Of a stretch of DNA of 64,000 bases, positions 1-8,941 are shown piece by piece. The translations under genes and the position numbers were made by a program. Positions within the stretch are counted from its first letter, which is position 1; every line of letters begins with the position of its first letter. Under the pieces are notes generated by a model. That model saw nothing but the letters and a program-made list of their open reading frames with translations, was not told the DNA's origin and did not search any database. This DNA is from Tritrichomonas musculus (Eukaryota; Parabasalia; Tritrichomonadida; Tritrichomonadidae), in the NCBI GenBank assembly GCA_039105265.1, contig JAPFFF010000023.1:496001-560000 (forward strand), given 5' to 3'.

Positions 1-664
1 ATTTAAATGATATTTTTATTCAATTGTATTGATGATATTTTTCCTCAAATAAGAGAAATATGGCAATTATACAGCTCTTGTTGAGTCATAAAAAAATCAA
101 TGTTAAATTAAAAAATGAAAGTGATTTCATTTTTGTCATTAATGTAAAACACCAATTGATTTATGCAATGATGAAGATATTAAAAAAATTTTAACTGAAT
201 CTAATAAAACATGATATTAATAAACTTCTATTAATTCAAAATTCATAAAACACCCAGTCTATTATTTTTTTTATATATACATTTATTGATATATGTCGAA
301 ATTTTATAAATTTAATGATTTGAGAAATGCTTCATTGAATTTGTTTTGATAAGCAGGGTTGGTCAATGCTAAAATTGAAATCATTGAAAAAAGATTGGCC
401 TTCGTTACATTGATATTCAATTGAATATCTATTTTCATTCATTATAACCGTTTTAATTTGATCATGATTTTTTAAATAACTTTGAAATAAAGTTGATTTA
501 ATAAATATTAAGTCAATGCTATCATATATTGATGTATTTCTTTTTTAGTTTAAATCTTTCTATACAAAGAAAAATGCAAAATTAAAATTTTTTTCAATAA
601 AAATTTTTGAATATGGCCACTCAGTATTAAATCACTATCTGCAGAATAATGAAATTTTTTTTAT
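1..664. other. AT-rich spacer at window edge
   Basis: No supportable gene. A short stretch near 20-190 reads as protein-like fragments in two plus frames but is broken by stops and has no family match I can defend. The rest is AT-rich filler up to the 3' end of the BspA gene. Confidence 0.5.
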
Positions 665-2242
665 TCAAATTTTTTTGATTGAAACTGATGAACTAATACC
701 AAGAATCATTTTGTTCATGCTTATCTTTTTAGGCGATGGTGTTGAAATTTCCTCAATTGTGCATCCCTTAAAAATACCGAATCCAAAAGTTGCTTTTGTT
801 GTAAGAATTGACACGTTCTTCAATGCCGAGCAATCGCTGAAAACCGAACTTCCAATTATTGACACAGAAGAAGGAATCGAAATTTCAGTTAATGAAGAGC
901 AACCGCTGAATGCAGAATTTCCAACAATTATCACAGAAGAAGGAATAGAAATTTCAGTTAATGAAGAGCAACCGCTGAATGCTTTATTACCGATACTATT
1001 CACAGAAGAAGAAGGAATTGAAATTTTGCTCAATGACGAACAACCAGAAAAAGCGTTAAAAGGAATAGATTCACAATCAGGAAGAGTGATTTCCTTCAGA
1101 GAAGAGCAACCACTAAAGCATCCATTATCAAGACCGACTTTTTTAGATAAAATTGTCACTTTTTCAAGTGAAGTGCAGTCCTTAAAACTCCTCATTTTGA
1201 TTTGCCCAGTTGATTCAGGAATGACGATTTCTTTTAATGATTTGCAGCCATTGAAAGCATAATCATCAATTGATTTAAGTGATGCAGGAAGGTTAACCGT
1301 TTCCAGCAACGAGCAATTTTTGAAAGCTTCTTTATCAATTCTTTCAATTGTAGATGGAAGTGTCACTTTTGTCAATGAAGAACAATTCATAAAAGAGCCG
1401 TTTTCAATCACACTGACTCCTTCAGGAATGCTCACTTCAGCAAGTGCCTTGCATTCATTGAAAGCATTGCTTCCTATCGTCTTTATGGAGGTTGGAATAT
1501 TGACTTCTTTCAATTGGTAGCACATTGAAAAAGTGGATTTTTCAATTGATGTCAATTTTGATGGAAGTGTCACTTTTTCAAGCTTTTTACATTCAGAAAA
1601 ACAACCAGAGCCAATTTTAATCACCGAATCAGGCAAATTAATTTCTCTCAATCTTGGACAGTTGGAAAATGAATTCATTCCTATCGTCGTAACTGAGTCA
1701 GGAATTTTTATTTCACTCAAAGAGAGACACCCTTTGAACATGTTGTCATATATTGATGGAATTGTTGGTGGAAGTACAGCGGTGATTAGTGTTATCATCC
1801 CACTAAAGTCAATTTGACCTTCCAAACCGTATTTTGGGTCAAATATGATTTTCGTAATGTGACCTTTGTTTTTTAAGTCATTGCCGGGACATTTTTGATT
1901 GGTTATGATTACTGTGATTGAAATTATGGGAACAAGTTCATCTCCAATGGTTTTGAATAGAATCATGCTCATTGGAATAAGGATCTCTAAGATTTTATCA
2001 AAGACTTTCGATGAATGGTTGAGTTCAAAAGTAACTTGGTCAAAAAAATCTAAAATGAATTTGAATTCGGGCGATTCAAGAGAGCCATCGCAATATAATA
2101 GGTTGGATCGACTTGGATTAATACTTATTATTTTATATAGTGACTTTTGCTGCTCACAAGCTTCTTTGAAAAACTCTTGTGTATCTCGAGAAAGTTTTTC
2201 AAATCCTTGTAGTTTGCTTAATTCGTCAGATAAATTAGACAT
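665..2242 (-). CDS. BspA-like leucine-rich repeat protein (525 aa)
   Basis: The sequence shows a non-repeat N-terminal region (about residues 1-160) followed by about 14 copies of a 23-residue repeat of the type FxxCxxLxxIxIPxSVxxIGxxAF, typical of BspA-like (LRR_5, Treponema pallidum type) repeats. The repeats run to about residue 500, and a short basic tail ends the protein. There is no signal peptide and no C-terminal membrane helix, unlike the surface-anchored BspA proteins of trichomonads, so a cytoplasmic or unconventionally exported protein is possible. BspA families are large in trichomonads and some bind host or bacterial surfaces. That role is family knowledge and is not shown here. 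The start is the ATG at 2242. A perfect 18-bp palindrome lies 8 bases upstream. Late repeats are nearly identical to one another, a sign of recent internal duplication. Confidence 0.9.
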   Translation of the reverse strand: MSNLSDELSKLQGFEKLSRDTQEFFKEACEQQKSLYKIISINPSRSNLLYCDGSLESPEFKFILDFFDQVTFELNHSSKVFDKILEILIPMSMILFKTIGDELVPIISITVIITNQKCPGNDLKNKGHITKIIFDPKYGLEGQIDFSGMITLITAVLPPTIPSIYDNMFKGCLSLSEIKIPDSVTTIGMNSFSNCPRLREINLPDSVIKIGSGCFSECKKLEKVTLPSKLTSIEKSTFSMCYQLKEVNIPTSIKTIGSNAFNECKALAEVSIPEGVSVIENGSFMNCSSLTKVTLPSTIERIDKEAFKNCSLLETVNLPASLKSIDDYAFNGCKSLKEIVIPESTGQIKMRSFKDCTSLEKVTILSKKVGLDNGCFSGCSSLKEITLPDCESIPFNAFSGCSSLSKISIPSSSVNSIGNKAFSGCSSLTEISIPSSVIIVGNSAFSGCSSLTEISIPSSVSIIGSSVFSDCSALKNVSILTTKATFGFGIFKGCTIEEISTPSPKKISMNKMILGISSSVSIKKI

Positions 2243-2249
2243 ATAAAAT

Positions 2250-2267
2250 AGTTATCTTAAGATAACT
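2250..2267. promoter_or_regulatory. 18-bp perfect palindrome upstream of BspA gene
   Basis: AGTTATCTTAAGATAACT is its own reverse complement and lies 8-25 bases before the ATG at 2242, where trichomonad promoters sit. It could be a protein-binding site or a hairpin in the short leader. The function is inferred from position only. Confidence 0.35.
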
Positions 2268-3116
2268 TTTTGAATGGTTTATAACAAAAATAAATTTATT
2301 AAAAATATGTATATATCAATGTATTTTATATATATTTAAATATAAACAAGATATATAATTATATTACTTAATATATATAATATATATTAGGAATTATAAT
2401 TCAAATTATCAAATGAAATAATTGAAAATGTCGTAATTAATGCGATCTTATAAGCATGTTTGCGATTATCTACCATTTAAAACAGTTTACCCTGCAAAAA
2501 TATTTGTTCAATCCTTTTTTTTATTCTATTTTTTTAAAATTATTCATCAGAAATCAAATATTACTAAATTTTATATTATTTTCTTTCAATGAATGCATAA
2601 TATCGACTTTTATAAGATTTGAATTATGTTAATAGGTGTATTTAATAATTTAAAATCTTTCGATTTATTTTTTATTTTAGATTTTATAATGCATTAATTA
2701 TATATTATTATATTATATTTTATTATATATGCTATTTATAAGAATTTTAATGTAATATTAATCAATATAAAAATATTTTAAAATTATTTTATATAGATTA
2801 TTTTCTCAATTATATAAACATAATTATCTTATTATCTAATTTAATATTTAAAAAACATATCTGTGAAAAAAGAGAAAATTTAAAATTATTAAATATAGAA
2901 AAATATAAATCTAAAATAATTATTCTAATAGCAAAAAAGTCCCGAGGAATTGAGTTCTGACCCCTCTTTCAATTATTTGAAATAATTATTTTATCAAAAA
3001 AAATTCAAAAAAATTGAAATAAAATAAAAAAAAATTCAAAGAACTAATTGTAATTCTGGTAGATTTTATCGTAATTCAATTTATCGGCCAAGGTCAATTC
3101 AAAAACGATAAATTTA
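2268..3116. other. AT-rich intergenic spacer
   Basis: Nearly pure A/T with long runs. I see no coding frame, RNA gene or convincing repeat between the BspA gene and the MATE gene. Confidence 0.6.
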
Positions 3117-3122
3117 TCATTT
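3117..3122 (+). promoter_or_regulatory. Inr-like element of the MATE gene
   Basis: TCATTT fits the trichomonad initiator consensus TCA(+1)Y(T/A). It would put the start of transcription about 10 bases before the ATG at 3129, the short leader typical of these protists. Confidence 0.55.
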
Positions 3123-3128
3123 TAAAAA

Positions 3129-4895
3129 ATGGATGATTTAAAGGTTCATCTTAACCAAGAACAAGATAGCAATTGGATCCATGGTGGCGACACAGCAATT
3201 AACGATTCTGTTGATGCTGAGAAGGAGCATCCTCTTATTTTACCAAGTTCATCAAAAGATAATTCAGCTGAAAAACAACCACCTGATGGCAAAAAGAAAG
3301 GAAAAAATCAAAAAGAAAAATATCGATTAGGAGGCAAAAAACCTTTACAAACATTATGCATTTTACTCGTTGGACCTTTAGTTTCTCAAGTTGTTAACGG
3401 ATTATACGGTGTTGTTTCATCAATGTGGGTAGCTCGAGCTCTTGGCGATATTGGTATGAGCGCTATTTCATTATATTCTAATCTCGATATGATTGGACGA
3501 GCATTCGGCTTTTTCTTACTTTCAGCAGCATCACAAAAAATTTCCGGACTTTTTGGAGAAAATAAAGGTGACGAAGCTGGTCAATTAATCTGCGATTTAT
3601 TTAGAATGGCATTTGTATTTGGAATAATTGTTCCTGCAATTTTAGTTCCATGCTCAGTCCCTCTTGCGCATTGGTTTGGAGCCGCCGAAGAGACTATCAA
3701 AATGGCATTCCGATATCTGACTCCGTTAAATTGCGCAGCCTTTAATACATGCATCTACTTAATGTGGTGCGGATGTCTTCAAGCTGAAGGGCGATCAATT
3801 CTTGTCGGCATAGTTCAAATTGCATCGCTCGTTGCTAATATGGCTATCTTTTGTCCACTTTTCCTCTTAGTATTCAGATGGGGAACAATAGGTGCAGCAT
3901 TTGCTACCATAGTATCTGAATTTATTCCTTCAGTTGTCCTCACCATTTTATTTTTCACCGGAAAATTCGGAGTAAAGCCAAATTGGAGGGGTTTATTTAA
4001 GAAGTTCAGTCCACATACAACAGAAGCGTTGAAAACTGGTCTTTCGCAATTGATCATGAACATTTCTCGTTCAATTCCTAGTATATTTAATCGTAAATTC
4101 ATGGGAATGTGTGCTGAAAATCGTCATATGTCAGGAACAGATGGAACATTCGAAGATGCAATTGCCGGATTTAATGCTGTTTCCCGTATTTATGGAGTTA
4201 CAGACGCAGTTCGATTAGCAGTTTCAATGGGTCTGCTTCCGTCAGCTTCTTTTGCTTTTTCAAGTCATCGCTACAATAGAATTTTTATTTTAATGTTTCA
4301 TGCTATTTGGATTGATGCCGTTTGGAGCGCAGCAACGACTCTTTTGACAGCATTTGGTTCCAGATATGTTGCTATGTCTATTTCAACTAGCGAAAATTAC
4401 TTAAGATGGGCTGCACCAATGCTAAGGACAGCTAACTGGGAAGCTCCTTTCGCTTGGATTCGTAATATTGTTCAGACAACTTTACAATCTTTAGCGTACG
4501 GGCTCACATCTACCATTTATGCTTTCTTTTCTACTTTTTGCACATATATTGGAGGATTACTTATTCTCTATTATACAGATAAAACAGATTTTGTCAGATT
4601 GATGTACGTTTTCCCTCTTTCATCAGGAATTGCAGCTGTGATTGGAATAATTGTGATCATATTCCCTCTTAGAAAGATTTGGAAGGAAAGAAGAGATACA
4701 GATGACATTTTGGAACCTCCTCCAGACGAAAATAATGCTTTATCATCGAGTGCAAGTGAAATTCAGAATTTATCAGGCCATCTTAATGACATTAAGGACA
4801 CTTCATTAGAATTACAAGATATTGATAACCATGAAGATGAAAAGAAAAATGAAGATATAAAAGATGAAGAAGCAACTCAAAAAGAAGAGATTTAA
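3129..4895 (+). CDS. MATE-family multidrug/toxin efflux transporter (588 aa)
   Basis: A polytopic membrane protein of the multidrug and toxic compound extrusion (MatE) family, which exports drugs or metabolites in exchange for H+ or Na+. The N-terminal 70 residues are hydrophilic and lysine-rich, ending in a GGKKPLQTLC stretch. About twelve hydrophobic segments follow (roughly residues 75-525). They include family-like text such as GPLVSQVVNGLYGVVSSMWV in helix 1 and the small-residue-rich ALGDIGMSAIS region, with the usual two-fold pseudo-symmetry (the second half starts near residue 290). An acidic, glutamate-rich cytoplasmic tail of about 65 residues closes the protein. Length and layout are normal for eukaryotic MatE proteins apart from the long charged ends. 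The start is supported by an Inr-like TCATTT 7 bases upstream. The transported substrate cannot be told from sequence. The gene stands alone; its neighbours are unrelated. Confidence 0.92.
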   Translation: MDDLKVHLNQEQDSNWIHGGDTAINDSVDAEKEHPLILPSSSKDNSAEKQPPDGKKKGKNQKEKYRLGGKKPLQTLCILLVGPLVSQVVNGLYGVVSSMWVARALGDIGMSAISLYSNLDMIGRAFGFFLLSAASQKISGLFGENKGDEAGQLICDLFRMAFVFGIIVPAILVPCSVPLAHWFGAAEETIKMAFRYLTPLNCAAFNTCIYLMWCGCLQAEGRSILVGIVQIASLVANMAIFCPLFLLVFRWGTIGAAFATIVSEFIPSVVLTILFFTGKFGVKPNWRGLFKKFSPHTTEALKTGLSQLIMNISRSIPSIFNRKFMGMCAENRHMSGTDGTFEDAIAGFNAVSRIYGVTDAVRLAVSMGLLPSASFAFSSHRYNRIFILMFHAIWIDAVWSAATTLLTAFGSRYVAMSISTSENYLRWAAPMLRTANWEAPFAWIRNIVQTTLQSLAYGLTSTIYAFFSTFCTYIGGLLILYYTDKTDFVRLMYVFPLSSGIAAVIGIIVIIFPLRKIWKERRDTDDILEPPPDENNALSSSASEIQNLSGHLNDIKDTSLELQDIDNHEDEKKNEDIKDEEATQKEEI

Positions 4896-5250
4896 TTATT
4901 ATTATAATTATTAATAGATCTATTAATAGATCAATAAAAGTGTAAGGAATTTGTTTCTGATAAAAGATAGAAACTATTTCATTTTTTTTTTTTTACCTCC
5001 GAATTATATGTAGGGAAATGATTTATCGATAAAAAAGATGCAAAATGTCTTTTTTGTCATGACGACCGAAAATCCGGACGATCATTTGAATTTAAATTCA
5101 AAATTGCTTAAAAAGTCAAAAAGAATTTAACAATTATAATATATATCATCAACTTTCATATATTTTGATTGTAAAAAAAAAGTAAAATTTCTATAGTGTT
5201 TTATATATAAAAATGAATCACAATATTAAATAAATTTTTTTTTGTTTCGT
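4896..5250. other. Convergent 3' spacer with small palindrome
   Basis: This spacer separates the convergent MATE and Tom40/VDAC-like genes. A perfect 20-bp palindrome, TATTAATAGATCTATTAATA, lies at 4909-4928 just after the MATE stop codon, overlapping a direct repeat of TTAATAGATC. It may mark the mRNA 3' end. The rest is AT-rich, with no gene seen. Confidence 0.4.
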
Positions 5251-6183
5251 TCATTTTTCTGAATTGAATGTTAGTCCAAAGCCAAGAATTACGTCGTTAG
5301 TATTATGATCGAGAGTAGCAGATACATCAAAAAATAAATCGTTTGTTATATCTCTCCTTAAAGAAGAAGAAATAATTTTATTTGTTGAAGCAAAAGAATG
5401 AACTCTGCTTTTTCCAATTTTGAAATCCCATCCAAGGTTGAATTCTTTGTCCAAATTCTTTGATATTTTAAATTGTGCTCCGAAGTTTAGTCCACGTGAT
5501 GCTGTTTTCCTAATAGATACAGAAACCAATGCATTTTCCCGAATATCTTCAATAAATGACAAGTCGGACTGTAAAATCAATCTTTTGGTGCATAGGCGTC
5601 CAAGAATTTGATAGCAATTTTGCCCATTAGGCTCATATTGAAATCTAAATCCAAGAGCCCTTTTGATTGATCCAAAAATAGCAGTTGCTTCTGTAAAATA
5701 TGGAACTTCGAATTTATTCATTTGAAAGCGTGCATTTATATTTGAAATTTGCTGTCTAGCATTAACTGAAATTAGCCCACTGGCTTTTCCTCCACCATAC
5801 ATGCATTTAAAATCACCAATCAGGAATGGTGAAGGTGCTCCAAGAATGTTAAATAGAACACCATTATTTGATAAATGAATGGTTGCGCCTCCATAATTTG
5901 TTACATTTGCTGAAAGTGATGTAGACCATTCTTGAGAAGAACCTGAAATTGGCCTTCCATAATTATCAATCTGAATTATTAAGGGCTGCAACAAAAATTC
6001 GCTTGCTGATTGAATTGATACATCAAGTTTATCGTTTTTTATTTGATGATTTAAAACGTAGTTAAATTTGGCACCACATATAACTTGAGGAGTAAAAAGC
6101 GAATTTATTTGGTTGACAAAATCTTCATAAGGGGGAAGGAAAGAAAAAGGAACAGCTTCTTTTTGTTCAGATGACGAGCTCAT
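5251..6183 (-). CDS. Tom40/VDAC-superfamily beta-barrel, likely hydrogenosomal outer membrane (310 aa)
   Basis: The length (310 aa), the alternating polar/apolar strands through residues ~25-305, and the glycine-rich turns (e.g. MYGGGKASGLISVNARQQ) fit a 19-strand mitochondrial-type porin (Tom40/VDAC, Porin_3). The C-terminus GFGLTF resembles the beta-signal used by the Sam50 assembly machinery (G-x-x-hydrophobic-x-hydrophobic), though the usual polar residue two before the glycine is missing. The N-terminal PPYEDFVNQINSLFTPQ segment could be the short pore-lining helix region seen in Tom40. In trichomonads such proteins form the import pore of hydrogenosomes, and several divergent Tom40-like copies are usual. 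Tom40 is my preferred reading because of the N-terminal extension; a divergent VDAC or an Hmp35-like porin is the alternative. The start is the only ATG at the frame's 5' end. Confidence 0.7.
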   Translation of the reverse strand: MSSSSEQKEAVPFSFLPPYEDFVNQINSLFTPQVICGAKFNYVLNHQIKNDKLDVSIQSASEFLLQPLIIQIDNYGRPISGSSQEWSTSLSANVTNYGGATIHLSNNGVLFNILGAPSPFLIGDFKCMYGGGKASGLISVNARQQISNINARFQMNKFEVPYFTEATAIFGSIKRALGFRFQYEPNGQNCYQILGRLCTKRLILQSDLSFIEDIRENALVSVSIRKTASRGLNFGAQFKISKNLDKEFNLGWDFKIGKSRVHSFASTNKIISSSLRRDITNDLFFDVSATLDHNTNDVILGFGLTFNSEK

Positions 6184-6778
6184 TATTATAATCTTTTTTT
6201 TTTTTTTATTGAGGGACTAAAAAGGACCCTTTTTTTCTTTTTAAAATTTTCATAAATGCATAAAGTTATAATAATTCATTTTTATATCATGTAATTGGTT
6301 TATATTTATTAAAATTCCTTAATTTAATTAAACTTTTTTTTCGATCATCTAATATCTTTTTTGGAGAAAGCTTAAACATTCATTTGATACGATAATTTAA
6401 TTCTAAATATCATATAAATTATTTTTTATTATTTAATTCATTCAAATATCATTTACTCATTATAAAAAAACCCAAAAATTAAAAAAAAAATCTTAACGTC
6501 TTTTTGTCCTCAACTCCAGAAACTTTTGATGATATATATCAAAATGAACACTTATTATTTGATATTTATAACTTTACTTATTGAATTTTCTTATAAATAA
6601 TGTTCATAGGAATATTGATATATGATTTTTTTTAAAGCAAATTCTCAGCACTATTGTTTTATGAAATTATCAAATAAAACTGAACTATAACTTTGAATCA
6701 AAAACATTATATACTATACTTTATGTAAAAAATATTTAATATTCTATCAATTTTTATGGATAAAAACAAATTATGATT
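6184..6778. other. AT-rich intergenic spacer
   Basis: It holds the 5' flank of the porin-like gene (a poly-T tract beside its ATG) and the 3' flank of the cyclophilin gene. Nothing else is recognised. Confidence 0.5.
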
Positions 6779-7387
6779 TCATTGAATTTCACAACAACCT
6801 CCGCTTTCGGAACCATCAGATTTCCCACCCATTTCTCCACAGTTTTTAATTATAACTTCTTTAAGTGGCTTCCCTTCTTTTGTTCCTTGCTCTTCGATCG
6901 CCTTGACTACATCCATTCCTTCGGTAACTTCGCCAAATACCACATGCTTTCCATCTAAATGAGGCAAAACAACCGTTGTTATAAAAAATTGTGATCGATT
7001 TTTGTTTGGTCCTGAATTAGCCATTGATAATACTCCAGGTTTTGAATGTTTGAGAGTAAAATTTTCATCATTAAAAAACTGGCCATAAATGGATTCTCCA
7101 CCATGTCCATCACCATTTACAAAGTCGCCACCTTGAATCATGAATTTGGGAATTATTCTATGGAATTTGCATCCTTTGTACCAAAGCTTTTTGCCAAATC
7201 TTCCAACTCCTTTTTCCCCAGTACAAAGACAACGAAAATTCTCGCAGGTTCTTGGGCAAATATCACTTCGAAGTGCGATCACAATTCTTCCAGCATCGCT
7301 CCCACCAATAGTTACATCTAAAAATACTTTAGGCAGATTATCTGGCAAAGAGCTCATTTCAGCATTATTATCTTCGTTATTAGACAT
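6779..7387 (-). CDS. Cyclophilin-type peptidyl-prolyl cis-trans isomerase with C-terminal CaaX-like tail (202 aa)
   Basis: A single cyclophilin domain (about residues 18-182) that catalyses cis-trans isomerisation of proline peptide bonds. The active-site segment [15 protein letters not shown] carries the catalytic Arg, Phe, Met and Gln; the SQFFIT and LDGKHVVFG segments complete the pocket. The tryptophan that contacts cyclosporin A in human CypA is replaced by His (PHLDGK), so drug binding may be weak. A Gly/Ser-rich tail of about 15 residues ends in CCEIQ, which fits a CaaX prenylation signal (C-E-I-Q) with an adjacent cysteine for palmitoylation, so membrane attachment is likely if it is processed. 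I chose the ATG at 7387. The frame extends to a TTG at 7411, but an Inr-like TCATA at 7396-7400 lies between, which makes the ATG the natural start. Confidence 0.92.
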   Translation of the reverse strand: MSNNEDNNAEMSSLPDNLPKVFLDVTIGGSDAGRIVIALRSDICPRTCENFRCLCTGEKGVGRFGKKLWYKGCKFHRIIPKFMIQGGDFVNGDGHGGESIYGQFFNDENFTLKHSKPGVLSMANSGPNKNRSQFFITTVVLPHLDGKHVVFGEVTEGMDVVKAIEEQGTKEGKPLKEVIIKNCGEMGGKSDGSESGGCCEIQ

Positions 7388-7395
7388 AAAAATTA

Positions 7396-7400
7396 TATGA
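7396..7400 (-). promoter_or_regulatory. Inr-like element of the cyclophilin gene
   Basis: Reads TCATA on the minus strand, about 9 bases before the ATG at 7387. It matches the TCAYW initiator pattern and decides the start against the upstream TTG. Confidence 0.5.
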
Positions 7401-7411
7401 TAACTTTTCAA

Positions 7412-7790
7412 TGGATTTGTGCAAATAACAATTCAACCTAATAAATTTATAATCCTATATATATTATAATATTCTTATTTATTTAACATTTATTTTAGAT
7501 GTATTTAATTATTTTATGATTATACAAATATAATAATATTTATTAAATATTAAAATATTATTTTTAATCAAAGATATAACGGATACAAAAATTCTTATTG
7601 AACTCTTTTTCAATAGAAGCACATCAATTTTCACTTTTTCAGATAAAATCAAAAAAGCATAAATATCTCATTATACAAATTTATTATAAAGATATAATTC
7701 ATAAAAAGTTTTAAATTTTAAATTTTTTAAATAAAAATTATAAAACAATATAATAAATAAAAAATAAAATTTGTAGAGATATGATGCTTT
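7412..7790. other. AT-rich spacer
   Basis: This is the 5' flank of the cyclophilin gene, followed by AT-rich DNA. No gene or repeat was recognised. Confidence 0.5.
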
Positions 7791-8350
7791 GTTACAAAGA
7801 AAAGGTAAAAATGCAAAATGCAGGTAGAAGCCAGAAAAAAAAGAAATAAAATGATTTTCTCACTATCAATAGTCAGAACATGGAATGTCAAACAATTAGA
7901 AAAGATAAATGTGCAGCTTTCAAAAGAAAGCTGTGAATTTAAGGATAAAAACATTTAAATTGAGAAAGAAAACGGTTGGAATCAAAAAATCAACTGTGAA
8001 TTAAAAGATAAAATCATTCAGATATAGAGAAAACTGTAAGAATTAAAAAGAAGGAGATGAACTGATAAAGAAAAGAGAGAAAGAGAGATGGATGATCATC
8101 TAACAGATTGTTAGAGCCTTGGAACAGTGATAATCGGTGGTTTTGGCATCTCGAAATTAATGACAATTGAAGAACCAACATTGACACTTGGAGCGGGAAG
8201 TCAAAAGGACATTGAACTAGAAAGCATCAATGTCGAAAATGTAAATGATGAAAAAGTTGAAGTTTATTCATTTGTTATTGTTGTCACCTTTGGTCTGAGC
8301 GATGGCAAACTTCCAAAAATCAGGATGTTGGATATTCTAAAATGCCGAAA
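7790..8350 (+). pseudogene. Relic of an RCC1/coiled-coil/protein-kinase gene
   Basis: Broken plus-strand frames resemble the intact gene at 8942-11047. A lysine/glutamate-rich stretch interrupted by stops (about 7880-8100) matches its coiled coil. The segment 8127-8345 then reads GFGISKLMT followed by NDEKVEVYSFVIVV and GKLPKIRMLDILK, parallel to DFGLCTLMT, YDEKVDVYAFGVVV and GEFPKIGFSDILH of the intact kinase. The catalytic DFG has become GFG, the HRD region is missing, and several stops and indels separate the parts. This is therefore an old, decayed tandem paralogue. Its 3' end is cut off by a CCCGG-rich dispersed repeat that starts near 8368. Confidence 0.6.
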
Positions 8351-8367
8351 ACTGAAATTCTTTCTTC

Positions 8368-8506
8368 TTTTTCCCGTGAGAAAATGACATGCAATATAAA
8401 AAAAACAATTCGGGAATTTTTCGGGATTTTTGACAAATTTTCGGGATTTTTGACAAATGTCACTTTTTTGTCCCAGGATATCCCGGAATGTCCCGAATCC
8501 CATCCC
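8368..8506 (-). repeat. CCCGG-rich dispersed repeat, copy 1
   Basis: This stretch is the reverse complement, with some mismatches, of about 45149-45290. Shared words include the CCC-containing core GGATATCCCGG and the TCCCGAATCCCATCCCTG end. Its GC content contrasts sharply with the AT-rich surroundings. It is probably one end of a mobile element that landed in the kinase relic. Confidence 0.5.
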
Positions 8507-8941
8507 TGCATACAATTCAAAATACATTATCCTTTTTAATTTTTTTGTCAAAAATTTAAATATGCACTGTTTAATACATTATCCTTTTTATTCTAACATT
8601 TTAATGAATATTAATTAGAAGTAAATTGATTTATTTCTTTCAAAAAAAGAATTAAATCAATATAACAATAATTATATTTTCCTAACGAAATAATGTATAA
8701 GAAATATAAATAACATGCTGAAAATTAATAACTTTAATAATAAATTCTTGTAACTGTGGATTTTCTTAGATTGAATATTTATGGTATATGTTTAATATGT
8801 TTGTAAAAATTATAAATAAAGTTTAATTAAAGTTTATATTATAAAATATCTATTTTATTTCAATATTCAACTTAAATTTATGAAGATATTAAGATGATAA
8901 ATTGATAAATAATTGTGAGGAATTCAAAGGTAAAAATTTTA
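8507..8941. other. AT-rich 5' flank of the RCC1-kinase gene
   Basis: No gene is seen. The open frame of the next gene extends upstream only to a GTG at 8915, and no clear TCAYW Inr stands just before the chosen ATG. Confidence 0.4.

Noticed and set aside
20-190. Protein-like fragments (IDDIFPQIREIWQLY and KNESDFIFVINVKHQ) at the window edge
   Set aside because: Broken by stops in two frames and cut by the window edge; too little to name a family.
675-1262. 195-codon plus-strand frame opposite the first BspA gene
   Set aside because: Mirror of the LRR repeat on the other strand; the minus-strand frame is complete and has the BspA signature.
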